Assembly: GCA_041725955.1 (NCBI GenBank)
Contig: JBGRQE010000010.1
Span: 1-64,000 of the forward strand
DNA: 64,000 bases
Direction: 5' to 3'
DNA from: JBGRPZ01 sp041725955
Lineage (GTDB): Bacteria; Bacteroidota; Bacteroidia; Bacteroidales; JBGRPZ01
Part shown: one piece after another, positions 47,501 through 54,557 of the stretch
Numbering within the stretch: the stretch's first letter is position 1
Layout: the number at the start of each line of letters is the position of its first letter
Program-made: the position numbers and the translations under genes
Notes under the pieces: model-generated
Databases searched by the model: none
What the model saw: the letters and a program-made list of their open reading frames with translations, nothing else
Told to the model about the DNA's origin: nothing

Positions 47501-47821
47501 TGCATTAAAATTAAAACCTTTAATAACGCTCTCTGGATAAGGATTGTAGCCGAAAAGGTTACGCCCTCTTGACAAAGCAGTTAGATATGATATATCCCCT
47601 ATTTCTTTCTTTATAGATTCGAGACGATACCAGGGATCTTCACCAAGAAAACGCATTACAGAGTCCGGTACAGCTCCCCCCCAAACTTCCATTGCGTAAA
47701 AATTAGCCTTTTTGTATAGTGGCAAAACGCGTTCAACTTGTTCTTGACGCATTCTTGTTGCAAACATAGACTGTTGACCATCTCGGAGGCTAAGATCTCT
47801 GATTAATAATTTCTTTTTCAT
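44507..47821 (-). CDS. Tandem-duplicated carboxyltransferase (oxaloacetate decarboxylase/pyruvate carboxylase alpha-type)
   Basis: A 1104-residue protein made of two related copies of the OadA/PycB carboxyltransferase fold, about residues 1-510 and 533-1075, joined by a charged Lys/Glu linker. Both copies keep the active-site blocks: LRDGQQS at about 13-19 and 544-550, the Lys in (L/I)KDMAGL at about 185 and 727, and the metal-binding FHTHCTPGYGLA at about 213-224 and 755-766. No biotin-carrier segment (MKM) is seen, so a separate BCCP is needed. The reaction would be carboxyl transfer between biotin and a keto acid such as pyruvate/oxaloacetate. A tandem fusion is unusual. Start ATG 47821. 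Confidence 0.8.
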   Translation of the reverse strand: MKKKLLIRDLSLRDGQQSMFATRMRQEQVERVLPLYKKANFYAMEVWGGAVPDSVMRFLGEDPWYRLESIKKEIGDISYLTALSRGRNLFGYNPYPESVIKGFNFNAVKSGIGIMRIFDCLNDVDNMKSTIKYIKEAGGLADCAVCYTVDPVFPEGEGPEPIFTVDYFLNKAKEMEALGADMISLKDMAGLVTPLSAGAIIKRLKEEIKVPIDFHTHCTPGYGLAAYVTALVHGVDIVDTNMMNFAGGPAAPAFELIYIFAKKLGYDLDVDLDAVYKINQELKTIREELSEFDTSKQFPIEFDVRKGNLPKKVEAMFDRAIELAKSLKDQKEEDELLVVVHEIEKYFNFAAPNEEVKRAEIPGGMYTNMLAQLKQLRLDHLLSRVLEAVPKVRLDSGCPPLVTPSSQIVGSQAVNCVVDEVNDRPWYTNVSNQFHNLVKGEYGKTPIDIDPNFREKICGHRDAQDYDTANYKKQDNPVLEEYGKKLASDEKEELLLELFPAVAKGFLHNKRKEEKAILIEKKKAEKKAARAKMKFNGKLKIRDLTLRDGQQSLFATRVPQKDIDKVLPFYKDANFYAMEVWGGAVPDSVMRYLNEDPWYRLESIKKEIGNVSKLTALSRGRNLFGYNPYPENVIEGFNTLAVKSGIGIMRIFDCLNDVDNMKSTIKYIKKAGGIADCAVCYTVDPKFTRKQRLKAFFKGRSLPKKVFTEEYFLDKAKQMEALGADMISIKDMAGLIPPSMSGKLVRMFKKELSIPIDFHTHCTPGYGLASVIMAIINGVDIVDTNIMNFAGGAAAPSFEIIQIFADKLGLDTGVNLDAVVKINKELHQIREDIAEFDSYKMFPREFDITWEDLPKDIDALFDRAIQLAKADKEHELLDVTSQIEKYFNFPMGNEEVKAAEIPGGMYTNMLAQLKQLQLDHLLGRVLQMVPEVRVAAGCPPLVTPSSQIVGAQAVNCVVDLENGRPAYSNKTSQFINLVKGYYGKTPIDIDPKFRELICGHSDEREYDTSNYKEQENPVFEEFGGAHLAKNEKEKLLLELFPAVAKGFLKRKIEDEFNEKIEAKEAAERRKHEEARERWLKLSPEEKEKRLNDGLYNYWEMLQGK

Positions 47822-48336
47822 GGGTTTGTCGTTATTTTTGGTTCTTCTTGCTACAATAACTGCAATGTTTATTATTCATTGTCCTTTACTGTGAAAAATT
47901 TAACAATAGAAAACTAACTAACGGAGTTTCAGCTCTTTTTTATTTCTATAAAATATATATCCCACTCTTAATTATAATTATAATCCTCTAAATATGTCTT
48001 ACTATGGCCTCTAAAATATGGATTATTCCAATTATAGAAAGAATTTACTTTGCTAAATTTTAGATGGCACAAAGGGCAATTATATCTTTCGATCATAAAT
48101 TGACTTCTTAAAATTTTGTAAAACATCTGATTAATAGGAGTATCGGGTTCTATTAATGGACGTTGAAAACAGTATTCTTATTGTTTCTAAATCCATTTTC
48201 AATAACTCCGATTTGTTGAAAAAATTATAATTAAGGAAAGGGCTGTTGGTTTGGGTTTCGTTGATTTGTGCTTGGTGTTTCGGATTTCGTTGATTCGTGA
48301 ATTTCCAAAAATTGTACTTTTACATATATAAACTGA
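47822..48336. other. Intergenic region between the carboxyltransferase and sirtuin genes
   Basis: About 515 bp between divergent genes. It holds a possible small ORF (47968-48126, minus) and a direct repeat with TTTCGTTGATT(T/C)GTG units at about 48257-48299 that resembles one at 30694. No RNA gene or strong hairpin is seen. Confidence 0.45.
47968..48126 (-). pseudogene. Short ORF or gene fragment with a CPLC motif
   Basis: A 52-codon ORF starting at ATG 48126 encodes MIERYNCPLCHLKFSK within it, with one CxxC pair. The same frame stays open without a start for about 17 codons upstream (to about 48177) and reads like protein (CFQRPLIEPDTPINQ), then meets stops. This hints at a fragment of a longer gene. 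It may also be a true small zinc-binding protein, though a second CxxC is missing. No family is recognised. Confidence 0.3.
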
Positions 48337-49029
48337 ATGCTTATGAAAAATATAGTAGTGCTTAGTGGAGCAGGAGTGAGTGCAGAAAGTGGGGTAAAAA
48401 CTTTTCGAGATTCTGGTGGACTATGGGAAAATCATAGAGTAGAAGATGTTGCAACACCCGAAGCTTGGGAACGTAATCCGCAATTGGTAAATGAGTTTTA
48501 TAATCAAAGACGAAAACAGCTCTTTGATGTTGCTCCCAACAAGGGGCATATAGCTTTGGCACGTCTTGAGAATAAGTATAAGGTTAATGTGGTTACTCAA
48601 AATGTTGACGACTTGCATGAACGTGGAGGAAGTAGTGATGTTTTACATCTTCATGGAGAACTCAAGAAGGTTAGAAGTACTGGAGATGAAAACTTGGTTT
48701 ATAAGCTTGATGGATGGGAATTGAAATTGGGAGATTTGTGTGAAAAGGGTTTTCAGTTGCGTCCACATATTGTATGGTTCGGCGAGGCAGTGCCAAATAT
48801 TGTTCCTGCTGCTGATATTTGTTCTAATGCCGATATTATGATCGTCGTAGGAACGAGTTTGAATGTTTATCCTGCTGCAGGATTGGTTGATTACGCTCCA
48901 AAACATTGTAAAATATATCTTGTAGACCCAAATACAGATCTAAAACCCAGATATCGTAATTTGGAAATTATTTATAAACTTGCCGGAGAGGGATTACCTG
49001 ATTTGGTGGATCGTTTGATGGAGGAATAA
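48337..49029 (+). CDS. cobB: NAD-dependent protein deacylase (class III sirtuin)
   Basis: A 230-residue Sir2-fold protein. NAD-binding block GAGVSAESGVKTFRDSGGLW at about 11-30, TQNVDDLHERGG near 88-99 and the catalytic His in LHLHGEL at about 105. Tyr55 and Arg58 of FYNQRRKQL give the YxxR pair that marks class III (SIRT5/CobB-type) enzymes that take succinyl or malonyl groups. The four zinc Cys usual between HGEL and RPHIVWFGE are not present; only one Cys is there. A second ATG at 48343 is equally possible. It removes acyl groups from Lys and makes nicotinamide and O-acyl-ADP-ribose. A terminator follows. Confidence 0.88.
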   Translation: MLMKNIVVLSGAGVSAESGVKTFRDSGGLWENHRVEDVATPEAWERNPQLVNEFYNQRRKQLFDVAPNKGHIALARLENKYKVNVVTQNVDDLHERGGSSDVLHLHGELKKVRSTGDENLVYKLDGWELKLGDLCEKGFQLRPHIVWFGEAVPNIVPAADICSNADIMIVVGTSLNVYPAAGLVDYAPKHCKIYLVDPNTDLKPRYRNLEIIYKLAGEGLPDLVDRLMEE

Positions 49030-49060
49030 ATGATGAATTTCATTTTTATTAATCGTAAAT

Positions 49061-49097
49061 AAAAAAGGTGCTGCTATGGATTAACAGCACCTTTTTT
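49061..49097 (+). terminator. Terminator of the sirtuin gene
   Basis: Perfect stem AAAAAAGGTGCTG / CAGCACCTTTTTT with an 11-nt loop, 32 bp past the stop. A/T runs on both sides could also end the minus-strand 39-codon gene that stops at 49114. Confidence 0.9.
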
Positions 49098-49113
49098 ACT
49101 TAATAGTGTTTAT

Positions 49114-49233
49114 TTAAAATGTACAAGTAAATGAGGTGTTTGAAGATTTTACTGCACTTGTATTTATCGTATTCAATTTGGAAACAGTTTCTCTTTTTAA
49201 AGAAATTTTGTTCGAAAAAACTTTTAGTTTCAT
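49114..49233 (-). CDS. Small peptide resembling a class I lanthipeptide precursor (orphan)
   Basis: A 39-codon ORF, ATG at 49233, stop at 49116-49114. The leader reads ISLKRETVSKLN, close to the LxLxK(E)T(V/I)xxLN leader pattern of Bacteroidota class I lanthipeptide precursors. The end of the peptide is Ser/Thr-rich with one Cys (SAVKSSNTSFTCTF), as expected for a core modified to dehydroamino acids and a lanthionine ring. No GG site is seen before the core. No LanB, LanC or transporter is in the window, so it is an orphan. Upstream is 380 bp of gene-free DNA. The terminator at 49061-49097 can end it. Confidence 0.5.
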   Translation of the reverse strand: MKLKVFSNKISLKRETVSKLNTINTSAVKSSNTSFTCTF

Positions 49234-49525
49234 AACATTAGTTTTTTTAGGTTTAAGAAAAAAAGTTTGAATATTATGAGTGTCTTTAGAGTAGGCTACT
49301 CAAATAAAACTCAGTTGGTTGCCACGATTTTTTATTATTATGGAATCAGATTTTGTTGATTTAGTAATAAGATTTTCTATTCTTAGAGAATAAGATAAAA
49401 TCATAATCAATATGCTTATAAAACTACTGCTGAAAGAGGCTTATTTTGTTATTTACAAAGATATTTTATGTTAAACGACATAAGTTTCAGATTAACTGAC
49501 TGTTATGTTTTTTATGTAAATCAAA

Positions 49526-49560
49526 AAAAAGTTCTCTTTTTTGTTAAAAGAGAACTTTTT
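49526..49560 (-). terminator. Terminator downstream of tryptophanase (distal)
   Basis: Perfect stem AAAAAGTTCTCTTTT / AAAAGAGAACTTTTT with a 5-nt loop. On the minus strand several T follow. It is the second of two hairpins after tnaA. Confidence 0.8.
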
Positions 49561-49565
49561 AAGTA

Positions 49566-49600
49566 CTACACCTAACGAATTTTCAATAGGTTAGGTGTAG
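49566..49600 (-). terminator. Hairpin directly after tryptophanase (proximal)
   Basis: Perfect 11-bp stem CTACACCTAAC / GTTAGGTGTAG with a 13-nt loop, starting 17 bp past the tnaA stop. No strong T-tract; with the next hairpin it may form a tandem terminator. Confidence 0.6.
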
Positions 49601-49616
49601 AGAAATCAATATGCTT

Positions 49617-50993
49617 TTAGATCTTATCCAATTCAACAGTGAAGTGACGTAAGATTGGAGCTTCTTTGGTAATTTTTAAACCAGTATTGATCTGACCTCT
49701 GCGCTCAAATACATTAGCAAGAGTAGCTGCAATATAATCCATATGGTTGTTGGTATATACTCTTCTTGGAATAGCTAAACGCAATAACTCTAATTCAGGA
49801 TAACGGTTTTCGCGAGTTACAGGATCACGGTCAGCAAGGATAGATCCAATTTCAACACCACGAATACCTCCTTCTAGATAAGCTTCTATTGCTAAGGTTT
49901 GTGCAATAAAATGCTCTTTTGGTAGCTGAGGTAAGAAACGCTTAGCATCAACAAAGATAGCATGACCTCCAAATGGATACTGTACAGGTACACCATACTC
50001 TTGAAGCTTTTTACCCAAGTACGCAACTTGCTCGATACGAGTTTCAAGATAATCGAACTCAGTACCTTCGTCAAGACCTACAGCCAAAGCATTCATGTCA
50101 CGACCAGACATACCACCATAAGTAATATATCCTTCGAACATAATATTGTAAACAGTAGCTTTTTGATAGGTTTCTTCATCACGGAAAGCAATGAAACCAC
50201 CCATATTTACGATAGCATCCTTTTTAGAACTCATGGTCATGCCATCAGCATAAGAATACATTTCTTTCACAATTTCTTTGATGGTTTTATCTCCATAGCC
50301 ATGCTCACGTTTTTTGATGAAGTATGCATTTTCAGCAAAACGAGCAGAATCAAAGATAACTCTAACGCCATATTTCTTAGCAATCTCGCTTACACCGCGG
50401 ATGTTTTCCATAGATACAGGCTGGCCACCAGAAGTATTACATGTTACAGTAACGATGATACAAGGAACTTTCTCGATAGGAGTGTTCTTAAGTGTATCTT
50501 CTAGTTTTTCAAGGTTAAGATTACCTTTAAATGGGTGATCGATAGTAGTATCGAAAGCCTCATCGATGGTAACATCAACAGCAGAAGCTTTTCTGAACTC
50601 GATATGACCTTTGGTAGTGTCAAAGTGAGAGTTACCAGGAACAACATCTCCTTCATTGATCAATACGCTGAAAAGTACGTTCTCAGCAGCACGACCTTGG
50701 TGAGTAGGTAGGAAATAATCAAATCCTAGAATCTCTTTGATCGCATTTTTCATGTTGTAGAAAGACCTTGCTCCAGCATAGCTTTCGTCACCTGTCATCA
50801 TAGCAGCCCATTGGCGGTCGCTCATTGCACCAGTACCAGAATCGGTTAAAAGGTCAATAAGAACTTGTTCGCTTTTTAGGTTGAATAGGTTATACTTAGC
50901 TTCTTTAATCCACTGAATACGTTCTTCTTTAGTACTTTTACGAATGGGTTCAACCATCTTGATTTTGTACGCTTCTACAAAAGGTAATTCCAT
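49617..50993 (-). CDS. tnaA: Tryptophanase
   Basis: A 458-residue PLP enzyme of the beta-eliminating lyase family, the usual size. IDLLTDSGTGAM is at about 46-57, PTHQGRAAEN at about 96-105, and the PLP Lys lies in MSSKKDAIVNMGG at about 256-257. Tryptophanase and tyrosine phenol-lyase are told apart by a few residues: Asp125 in NSHFDTTKGH (Asp in tryptophanase, Thr in TPL), Ile in VEIGS (Arg in TPL) and His450 near the end. All favour tryptophanase, which makes indole, pyruvate and ammonia from tryptophan. Single gene followed by two hairpins. No TnaC leader peptide was recognised upstream. Confidence 0.88.
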   Translation of the reverse strand: MELPFVEAYKIKMVEPIRKSTKEERIQWIKEAKYNLFNLKSEQVLIDLLTDSGTGAMSDRQWAAMMTGDESYAGARSFYNMKNAIKEILGFDYFLPTHQGRAAENVLFSVLINEGDVVPGNSHFDTTKGHIEFRKASAVDVTIDEAFDTTIDHPFKGNLNLEKLEDTLKNTPIEKVPCIIVTVTCNTSGGQPVSMENIRGVSEIAKKYGVRVIFDSARFAENAYFIKKREHGYGDKTIKEIVKEMYSYADGMTMSSKKDAIVNMGGFIAFRDEETYQKATVYNIMFEGYITYGGMSGRDMNALAVGLDEGTEFDYLETRIEQVAYLGKKLQEYGVPVQYPFGGHAIFVDAKRFLPQLPKEHFIAQTLAIEAYLEGGIRGVEIGSILADRDPVTRENRYPELELLRLAIPRRVYTNNHMDYIAATLANVFERRGQINTGLKITKEAPILRHFTVELDKI

Positions 50994-51438
50994 GTTAATA
51001 AGTCTTTTATGATATTTTATAAATCGTATATGTGCTCCTACTTCTTATTATCGAATGCTGTTTTCTAGTGTATACAAAAACAGCCCCCTCTCAAAATAAA
51101 GAAGTGTAATATTTCAAAATACAATATTAATTCTGTGAAAATTTGCAGGGAAGGGGGATTCCTATCCTACTATAAATAGCAATATGAGTCTCTATCTTTT
51201 AGGTTAAGATAGGTAAGCCTTTGTCTAGGGCAAAAAAACAATATGTCTTTTATATTCTCCATCGGGCCTCAAATTTATAAAAAAACGCTTTTTCTATACA
51301 AGTGATTGTTTTCTTTTTTAAGAAAATTTAAGGAAAAAGGCATATTGTTTGTTTTTTGGGCCCTATTTTGTTTGTGCGTAATGTGTAATTAGTAGTGCGT
51401 AATGCCTTATATATTCATTACGCACTATTAGTATATCA
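50994..51438. other. Intergenic region between tryptophanase and GDP-mannose pyrophosphorylase genes
   Basis: About 445 bp. It holds the promoter region of tnaA, a small inverted repeat CTATCTT / AAGATAG at 51192-51212, and a strong 12-bp inverted repeat at 51393-51427. No short leader ORF with Trp codons stood out. No known riboswitch shape was recognised. Confidence 0.4.
51393..51427 (-). terminator. Hairpin after mannose-1-phosphate guanylyltransferase
   Basis: Perfect 12-bp arms TAGTGCGTAATG / CATTACGCACTA with an 11-nt loop, 12 bp past the stop of the gene at 51439. The T-tract is weak, but the position suggests a terminator. A partial extra copy of GTGCGTAATG lies at 51374. Confidence 0.5.
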
Positions 51439-52536
51439 TTAAATATATTCTTCTCCTTTTTCCATTTTGATATCTGTAATAAACTGTCGGATTTGTTCTT
51501 CGTCAGATTTTTTACAGACCATCAAAATCTTTCCGTCTTCAACAACGATATAATCATTTAGCCCTTGCAGAACTACAAGTTTATCAGAAGGCATATTGAT
51601 TACACAATTTTTGCTGTTGTAGATCATTACATTTTCTCCGACAATAGCATTATTGTTTTGATCTTTTTCTTGATTTTCAAACATAGAATCCCATGTTCCT
51701 AAGTCGCTCCATCCAAAATCAGATTCAAGGACATATACGTTATCGGCTTTTTCCATAATTCCATAATCAATAGAAATACTTTTACATATGGTATAAGCTT
51801 GATCTAGGAATTCTTCTTCTTTAGGAGTGTCAAAGGCATTTTTTCCTTCTTTAAATATACCTTCTATTTCGGGAAGATGTTTCTTGAAGGCTTCTGAAAT
51901 TGTTTTTAGTGACCAAATAAACATGCCTGAATTCCATAGGAAATCGCCACTTTCAACAAAACTTTTGGCAAGTTCTATATTTGGCTTTTCAGTAAAAACC
52001 TTGACCTTACGAATTTTTGGGTTTTTATTATATCGCTTTTTTAAGTCATACTGAATATATCCATAATTTGTATCAGGCCGATTGGGACGAATCCCCAAGG
52101 TTACTAAAAAGTCGTTTTCGCATGCAGTTTGAATTGCAGATTCTACATTTTCAATAAAGATATCTTCTCTTAGAATGATATGGTCTGATGGAGCAACAAC
52201 AATTACAGCTTCAGGATCACGTGCTTGTATTTTTTGGTTTGCATAAGCAATACAAGGGGCAGTATTTCTTCGGTGGGGCTCACATAATATTTGTGAAAAA
52301 TCTAATTCTGGAAGTTGCTCATGACAGAGCGATTTATATATGTCGTTGGTAACGACAAAGATATTTTCTTTAGGGCAGATTTTTTTTAGTCGCTCAAAAG
52401 TTTGTTGAATAAGCGTTGTTCCGGTACCTAGTATATCGATAAATTGTTTAGGATGGTTTAGTTTACTTAGTGGCCAAAAGCGAGTACCGATACCGCCAGC
52501 CATAATAACACAATATAAATGTGATTTCAATTCCAT
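51439..52536 (-). CDS. manC: Mannose-1-phosphate guanylyltransferase
   Basis: A 365-residue nucleotidyltransferase. It starts with the binding loop MAGGIGTRFWPLS and HPKQF, followed by EPHRRNTAPCIAYAN at about 86-100 and VVAPSDHII at about 112-120. The C-terminal half has a GIMEKADNVYVLES block and a small beta part but no phosphomannose-isomerase domain, so it is the one-function form. It makes GDP-mannose from mannose-1-phosphate and GTP for surface polysaccharide or glycoprotein synthesis. It is a single gene here. Confidence 0.9.
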   Translation of the reverse strand: MELKSHLYCVIMAGGIGTRFWPLSKLNHPKQFIDILGTGTTLIQQTFERLKKICPKENIFVVTNDIYKSLCHEQLPELDFSQILCEPHRRNTAPCIAYANQKIQARDPEAVIVVAPSDHIILREDIFIENVESAIQTACENDFLVTLGIRPNRPDTNYGYIQYDLKKRYNKNPKIRKVKVFTEKPNIELAKSFVESGDFLWNSGMFIWSLKTISEAFKKHLPEIEGIFKEGKNAFDTPKEEEFLDQAYTICKSISIDYGIMEKADNVYVLESDFGWSDLGTWDSMFENQEKDQNNNAIVGENVMIYNSKNCVINMPSDKLVVLQGLNDYIVVEDGKILMVCKKSDEEQIRQFITDIKMEKGEEYI

Positions 52537-52594
52537 GATTTAGAATCTTAAATTTGTTTCAAATATACAAACAAAACACTTGAAATTAATGCTT

Positions 52595-52792
52595 CTAGCC
52601 TATAGACTTATTTTCGGATTTTAGATAGAAAGTTTTTGACTTGTCTATATTACTCCATTTTGGGCAATCGCATTTCTTTCTTCTTTTTTTTCTTTTATGG
52701 TATGGATATCTTCTTTTATTGCTGACACATGAGTTAACAACAAAAAGCCCCATTAGAGATATACATATTAAAAATGAGAGTCTTTTCTTCAT
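52595..52792 (-). CDS. Small lipoprotein with basic and CDCPKW segments
   Basis: A 65-residue protein with lipobox VVNSC, Cys at about residue 22. A stretch of Arg/Lys/Tyr (KRRYPYHKRKKRRKK) and then CDCPKW follow. Small lipoproteins with this basic run and CDCP(K/R)(W/F) are common in Bacteroidota, but their role is unknown. The open frame and charge profile support a real gene; it is 58 bp upstream of manC on the same strand. Confidence 0.6.
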   Translation of the reverse strand: MKKRLSFLICISLMGLFVVNSCVSNKRRYPYHKRKKRRKKCDCPKWSNIDKSKTFYLKSENKSIG

Positions 52793-53010
52793 ATTTCCTC
52801 AGTTTAGATATAGGATTGTTTTGGCCTTGCATTTTTCAATTAGGCAAATCTAAGGAAAAACACTGCAAAGTTGTAAATTGATTTTCAATTAAAATATTTA
52901 AAAAATCTTAAGTGCTATTATTTTTGTCCAGGCATAATTTGCTATTGGGTATAGACTCTAATATTTACTCTTCATTAAGAACATTGTTGTGGATTTTTCC
53001 TCTCAATTGT

Positions 53011-53018
53011 TAACTTTG
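53011..53018 (+). promoter_or_regulatory. Candidate -7 promoter box of the dut block
   Basis: TAACTTTG fits TAnnTTTG exactly, with TTG at 52987-52989 about 21 bp upstream as a -33 element. It lies 20 bp before the dut start codon and should drive the dut - nucleotidyltransferase - TPR - DUF4292 genes. Confidence 0.5.
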
Positions 53019-53037
53019 TCCATTAAATTTTGACCTC

Positions 53038-53472
53038 ATGAAAGTAAAAATCGTAAATAAATCTCATCATACTTTACCCGAGTATGCTACTGTTGCTTCT
53101 GCAGGAGTTGATTTAAGAGCAAATTTGGATGAATCTGTATTTGTGAAACCTATGGAGCGCTGTTTAATTTCAACAGGACTTTTTCTTGAAATTCCTATTG
53201 GACATGAAGCTCAAGTGCGTCCAAGGAGTGGCTTAGCTTTAAAAAAAGGGATTACTGTTTTAAATACTCCAGGAACTATTGATGCCGATTATCGCGGCGA
53301 GGTGAAAGTTATATTGATTAATCTTTCGAACGAGGTTTTTGAAATCAAAGATGGTGAGCGTATAGCACAGATGGTTTTTGCTGCCCACGAACAAGCTGAA
53401 TGGATTCAGGTAGAAACATTGAGTGAAACCGATCGTGGAGAAGGTGGTTTTGGCCATACTGGTAAAAAATAA
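53038..53472 (+). CDS. dut: dUTP diphosphatase
   Basis: A 144-residue trimeric dUTPase, normal size. The five family motifs are visible: AGVDLRAN at about 23-30, RPRSGLALKKGI at about 61-72, GTIDADYRGEVKVIL at about 80-94 with the catalytic Asp, (R)IAQMVF at about 109-115 and the C-terminal GGFGHTG arm that closes over the substrate. It hydrolyses dUTP to dUMP, which keeps uracil out of DNA and supplies thymidylate synthesis. First gene of a conserved block. Confidence 0.95.
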   Translation: MKVKIVNKSHHTLPEYATVASAGVDLRANLDESVFVKPMERCLISTGLFLEIPIGHEAQVRPRSGLALKKGITVLNTPGTIDADYRGEVKVILINLSNEVFEIKDGERIAQMVFAAHEQAEWIQVETLSETDRGEGGFGHTGKK

Positions 53473-53501
53473 TATTCAAACTTAGAATTACATTTAGCAT
53501 T

Positions 53502-54506
53502 ATGAAAATAATTATCCCAATGGCAGGAATGGGCAAAAGAATGCGTCCTCATACCTTAACTGTTCCTAAACCACTTATTCCTGTTGCTGGAAAACCTATT
53601 GTTCAAAGACTCGTAGAAGATATTGCTGGGGTTATTGGAGAAAAAATTGACGAAATTGCATTTATTATTGGTAATTTTGGGGAGGAAGTTGAGAAACAAC
53701 TTCTAGATATTGCCGATCAAGTTGGTGCAAAAGGCAGAATTTGTTATCAGTTGGAAGCTTTAGGTACTGCCCATGCTATTCTTTGTGCAAAAGAGTCGTT
53801 AGATGGGAAAGTAATTGTTGCTTATGCCGACACCTTGTTTAAAGCAGATTTTGTTCTTGATAACGAAAAAGAAGGAATCATCTGGACAAAGAGAGTTAAT
53901 AATCCAGAACAGTTTGGTGTCGTAAAACTTGATGATCAAGGTCAAATTCAAGGATTTGTTGAAAAACCAAAAGAATTTGTTTCCGATGAGGCAATTATTG
54001 GAATCTATTATTTCCGCGATGGAGCTTATTTAAAGCAAGAACTACAAAAATTGCTAGATCAGAATATAACTACCGGAGGGGAATATGGAATTACTGATGC
54101 CCTTCAAAATATGATGAAGCAAGGAACTCGTTTTTATACTGATACCGTTGATGAGTGGTTGGATTGTGGTAATAAAGATGCTACTGTTTTAACCAATCAA
54201 AGAGTATTGGAGATGAAGAAGACTAAGGAAACGCTAGTTGATAACTCTGCACAACTTACCAATTCTGTAGTTATTGAACCTTGTTTTATTGGTCCAAATG
54301 CAAAAATTGAAAATGCAGTTATTGGACCTCATGCTTCTGTAGGAGCTAGGACAGTAATTAAAAATTCGGTCATAAAAAATACTATTGTACAATGTGATTC
54401 AGTAGTTGAAGAGGAAATTATCTCAAATTCAATGATCGGAAACTTTGCAAGTATGCAAGGAAAGATGAAAGAGGTTTCTTTAGGCGATTATTCTGAGTCT
54501 AAATAA
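53502..54506 (+). CDS. Sugar-phosphate nucleotidyltransferase with hexapeptide repeats
   Basis: A 334-residue protein. The N-terminal nucleotidyltransferase domain has the loop MAGMGKRMRPHTLTVPKPLI at about 7-26 and the Asp in VIVAYADTLF near 108. The C-terminal part is a left-handed beta helix with hexapeptide repeats (IGPNAKIENAVIGPHASVGA and further). It is probably a glucose-1-phosphate thymidylyl- or uridylyltransferase; the second domain may only serve as a platform. The gene always sits next to dut in many Bacteroidota, and the exact sugar is unknown. Confidence 0.8.
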   Translation: MKIIIPMAGMGKRMRPHTLTVPKPLIPVAGKPIVQRLVEDIAGVIGEKIDEIAFIIGNFGEEVEKQLLDIADQVGAKGRICYQLEALGTAHAILCAKESLDGKVIVAYADTLFKADFVLDNEKEGIIWTKRVNNPEQFGVVKLDDQGQIQGFVEKPKEFVSDEAIIGIYYFRDGAYLKQELQKLLDQNITTGGEYGITDALQNMMKQGTRFYTDTVDEWLDCGNKDATVLTNQRVLEMKKTKETLVDNSAQLTNSVVIEPCFIGPNAKIENAVIGPHASVGARTVIKNSVIKNTIVQCDSVVEEEIISNSMIGNFASMQGKMKEVSLGDYSESK

Positions 54507-54557
54507 TTAATCTCGGCACTTTTCTTGCTTTCACATTACAAAATGCGAAAGTTATAT

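Noticed and set aside
49962..50504. Plus-strand ORF of 180 codons inside tnaA
   Set aside because: Shadow of the highly conserved tryptophanase frame on the other strand.
50994..51438. Search for a TnaC-like leader peptide or riboswitch before tnaA
   Set aside because: No short ORF with suitable Trp and Pro codons and no recognised riboswitch shape; only small inverted repeats are present.
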